Assembly (NCBI GenBank): GCA_015478675.1
Contig: JADMIH010000005.1
Span: 1 to 57,741, forward strand
DNA: 57,741 nt
Origin: Chloroflexota bacterium
GTDB lineage: Bacteria > Chloroflexota > Chloroflexia > QHBQ01 > JADMIH01
Direction: 5' to 3'
Shown here: positions 56,092 through 57,741 of the stretch, in pieces
Layout: each line of letters opens with the position of its first letter
How positions within the stretch are numbered: the first letter of the stretch is position 1
Translations under genes and position numbers: made by a program
The notes under the pieces: generated by a model
Seen by the model: the letters and a program-made list of their open reading frames with translations, nothing else
Databases searched by the model: none
What the model was told of the DNA's origin: nothing

Positions 56092-56823
56092 TCAGCCGCC
56101 TGCACTCAGCCGAGCCGCTATAGCCCCGAAGTCGGCGGCTGACTGGCCTCTTATCCTCTCTAACGCTTCGCCTTCCTGCCGCATGATGTAGGAGGGATGA
56201 TAAGTCACCACCACCTCGCTCTTTTCCATCCCTTCTATGGGCAAGGGAAAAGGGAGCCATTGGCCGCGCTCAACCGTCATCTTGACATCACGGCCCATGA
56301 TCACCCTGGCAGCGACTGCTCCCAGGCAGCAAACGATCTGTGGTTTGATTATGTCAAGCTCACCGGCGCGCCAGATGGTGCATGCCTTTACCTCAGGCAC
56401 AAGTGGAGCGCGGTTGGAGACCCGGCGTCCCTGTACCCTCGTGGGGCGGCACTTGACGGTATTTGTAATCCAAACTTCGTCACGCCTGATACCAGCTTCC
56501 TCAAGCAGAGAGTTCAGCATCTGGCCCGCTTTGCCATAAAAGGGGTGCCCCGACTTATCTTCCCCTTCGCCCGGTGCCTCACCGATTATCAAAAGGGTGG
56601 CAGTGGGCGAGCCTTCCCCAAAGACCACCTGCGTGCGAGTAGCGCATAGATCGCAGCGGCAGCAGCGCACTCCAGGCTCACGAAGCGCCGCCAGAGCTTC
56701 AGCTTTGCTCCCATGGTAGCCAGGCCCAGCCGCCTGGTCGGGGGTGTCAGCCAACATACTCTCATGAGGGTGTATGATTTCCTCAACGCTGGCGTGGGCG
56801 TGTGGCTGTGCGGCTTTTGACAT
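56092..56823 (-). CDS. Type 4 uracil-DNA glycosylase with Fe-S cluster
   Basis: 243 residues. CCRCDLCATRTQVVFGEGS (cysteines for the 4Fe-4S cluster), LLIIGEAPGEGEDKSGHPFYGKAGQML (uracil pocket, GEAPGE), ITNTVKCRPTRVQGRR, and VVTYHPSYIMR (the catalytic His motif). It removes uracil from DNA in this family (UDGa/UDG4). An unusual His-rich leader of about 30 residues precedes the first motif. A palindrome overlies its -10 region. Confidence 0.9.
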   Translation of the reverse strand: MSKAAQPHAHASVEEIIHPHESMLADTPDQAAGPGYHGSKAEALAALREPGVRCCRCDLCATRTQVVFGEGSPTATLLIIGEAPGEGEDKSGHPFYGKAGQMLNSLLEEAGIRRDEVWITNTVKCRPTRVQGRRVSNRAPLVPEVKACTIWRAGELDIIKPQIVCCLGAVAARVIMGRDVKMTVERGQWLPFPLPIEGMEKSEVVVTYHPSYIMRQEGEALERIRGQSAADFGAIAARLSAGG

Positions 56824-56839
56824 GGCGTTACTCCTGATG

Positions 56840-56856
56840 GTCTGTATAATACAGAC
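56840..56856 (-). promoter_or_regulatory. Perfect 17-bp palindrome over the promoter of the uracil-DNA glycosylase gene
   Basis: GTCTGTATAATACAGAC, two 8-bp arms around a central A. It overlaps a TATTAT/TATAAT-like -10 in both directions and lies 17 bp before the start codon. It looks like an operator for a DNA-damage or other repressor, but it does not match the E. coli LexA spacing. Confidence 0.5.
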
Positions 56857-56991
56857 GAAGCAAGTGGTATGCCGTTGTGAGGTGAAGAGGACTGGTAGTG
56901 CGTATGAGTAGTGCGTAAGGGATTATGGGCAACGCATCTTTATCCCCAATTTACGCCCTACTCATCACCTTTCATGCTACAGGAGGTTTAT

Positions 56992-57531
56992 GTGGCTATA
57001 GAACCGGAGGTAGAGCTCTCTCGCGAAACAGTATTTGACGGCAAACTGATCAAGGTGTTGAAGGAGATGGTGCGTCTGCCTGATGGCAATGTGCGCCCGC
57101 GAGAGATCGTGGTTCACCCTGGGGCGGTGGCCCTGGTGGTGGTTGACCAGGACGAGAAGCTGGTGCTGGTCAGGCAGTACAGGCGTGCTACTGATAAAGT
57201 ACTGCTGGAGATACCCGCAGGCACAAGGGAAAGTGACGAGGACGCCGAGGCGTGCGCCAGGCGTGAAGTGCAGGAAGAGGTAGGCTATGCGGCGGGGAGA
57301 GTAGAGAGGCTGGGCGGCTTCTATTCTGCACCCGGCTTCTGTACCGAATACCTGGACTGCTACCTCCTGACCGACCTCAAGGAGAGTCGCCTGCAACCCG
57401 ACGACGACGAAAAGATCGAGGTTGTGAAGCTAAGCTCAGAAGAAGCGCGCGACGCCATACAGCGTGGCGAGATTTGCGACGCGAAGTCAATCTGCGGCAT
57501 TCTGCTGTGGTTGAGCAGCGTACGCAACTAG
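56992..57531 (+). CDS. NUDIX hydrolase, ADP-ribose pyrophosphatase type
   Basis: 179 residues from GTG at 56992, chosen because AGGAGG lies five bases upstream and the longer open frame has no ribosome site. The Nudix box is GTRESDEDAEACARREVQEEVGY, starting just after the LLEIPAGT strand, and RQYRRATDKVLLEIPAG is typical of ADP-ribose/NADH-type enzymes. PGFCTEYLDCYLLTDL is the substrate-side loop. Acts on nucleoside diphosphate derivatives; exact substrate unknown. Confidence 0.9.
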   Translation: MAIEPEVELSRETVFDGKLIKVLKEMVRLPDGNVRPREIVVHPGAVALVVVDQDEKLVLVRQYRRATDKVLLEIPAGTRESDEDAEACARREVQEEVGYAAGRVERLGGFYSAPGFCTEYLDCYLLTDLKESRLQPDDDEKIEVVKLSSEEARDAIQRGEICDAKSICGILLWLSSVRN

Positions 57532-57630
57532 AAGCGCAAAGCACCAACGCACCGCGGAAGTAACGCCCTGTCTTTCTGTATGCCCCTCGTAATCTCCGCA
57601 CTGCCTCTGCGGTGCGTTTCCCCTTTTCGG

Positions 57631-57741
57631 CCACCTCAAATCTGAACATTTACAGCCGTTCGTAACTGTTCAGATTTGAGGTGGAAGGGCGTCCCTCCCC
57701 TCACCCCATGCCCCTCTCCCACAAGGGGAGAGGGGGCTTTG
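57631..57741. repeat. MITE-like repeat, copy 3 (cut by window end)
   Basis: Starts with a perfect 18-bp inverted pair, CCACCTCAAATCTGAACA (57631-57648) and its reverse complement (57667-57684), meeting in the GTAAC region, then CTCACCCCATGCCCCTCTCCCAC...GGGGAGAGGGGG. The terminus GTAACTGTTCAGATTTGAGG matches the arms of copies 1 and 2. The unit continues beyond the window. Confidence 0.65.

Noticed and set aside
56840..56856. E. coli-type LexA box
   Set aside because: CTGT and ACAG are separated by five bases, not eight; kept only as a palindrome of unknown owner.

Overview
The window (57.7 kb) looks like a chromosomal segment of a Chloroflexota-type bacterium. This rests on gene content, not on a marker phylogeny: an SBBP/RHS giant protein, a secreted protein with the 'YW..GGLAQQGYPIS' repeat, a PIG-V-like mannosyltransferase, a DUF2089/DUF4097 pair and frequent TTG/GTG starts. 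No rRNA, tRNA or CRISPR array was recognised.

Region 1 (1-1994) is degraded flanking DNA. It holds an ISAzo13-like insertion sequence (about 50-1357) whose transposase is broken by a perfect 14-bp tandem duplication, and about 630 bp of remnants. The last bases of this stretch (...ACA|CCCCT) look like the end of an earlier Tn7-like insertion at the same site.

Region 2 (1995-20274) is a complete 18.28-kb Tn7-like transposon whose ends can be placed to the base. It has 22-bp TGT...ACA terminal inverted repeats (21/22 identical) and a perfect 5-bp duplication CCCCT at 1990-1994 and 20275-20279. Its core is an XRE regulator, tnsA, tnsB, tnsC and a large tniQ/tnsD. The cargo is three small unknown genes, a giant SBBP-RHS protein with a possible C-terminal toxin (reading frame interrupted), a second paralogous XRE regulator and a secreted protein. 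The right end sits on the stop codon of gyrB, leaving gyrB intact, so the gyrB 3' end is probably the attachment site. TnsB has a complete DDE triad, whereas TnsA appears to have lost two of its catalytic residues. TniQ carries two zinc knuckles and about six tandem helix-turn-helix units that could read the gyrB target.

Region 3 (20278-39485) is core chromosome: gyrB, two MFS transporters, a DUF2089/small protein/DUF4097 cluster, a class I amidotransferase (peptidase C26), hutI, an asparaginase, an O-methyltransferase, murI, and the classic pyrH-frr-uppS-(membrane protein in the cdsA position)-dxr-rseP order on the minus strand.

Region 4 (39486-57741) starts with a block of palindromic repeats, followed by lepA, a J-like/SurA-like membrane protein, an inositol-monophosphatase-family enzyme, a lipoprotein, an amidohydrolase, a membrane protein, guaA/mannosyltransferase/purD, an alpha/beta hydrolase, a RusA-type resolvase, rnc, prs, a uracil-DNA glycosylase and a NUDIX hydrolase. 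A family of short repeats with GTAA(A/G)NGTTCAGA termini and a CCCTCTCCC core occurs at about 33.2, 39.6 and 57.6 kb.
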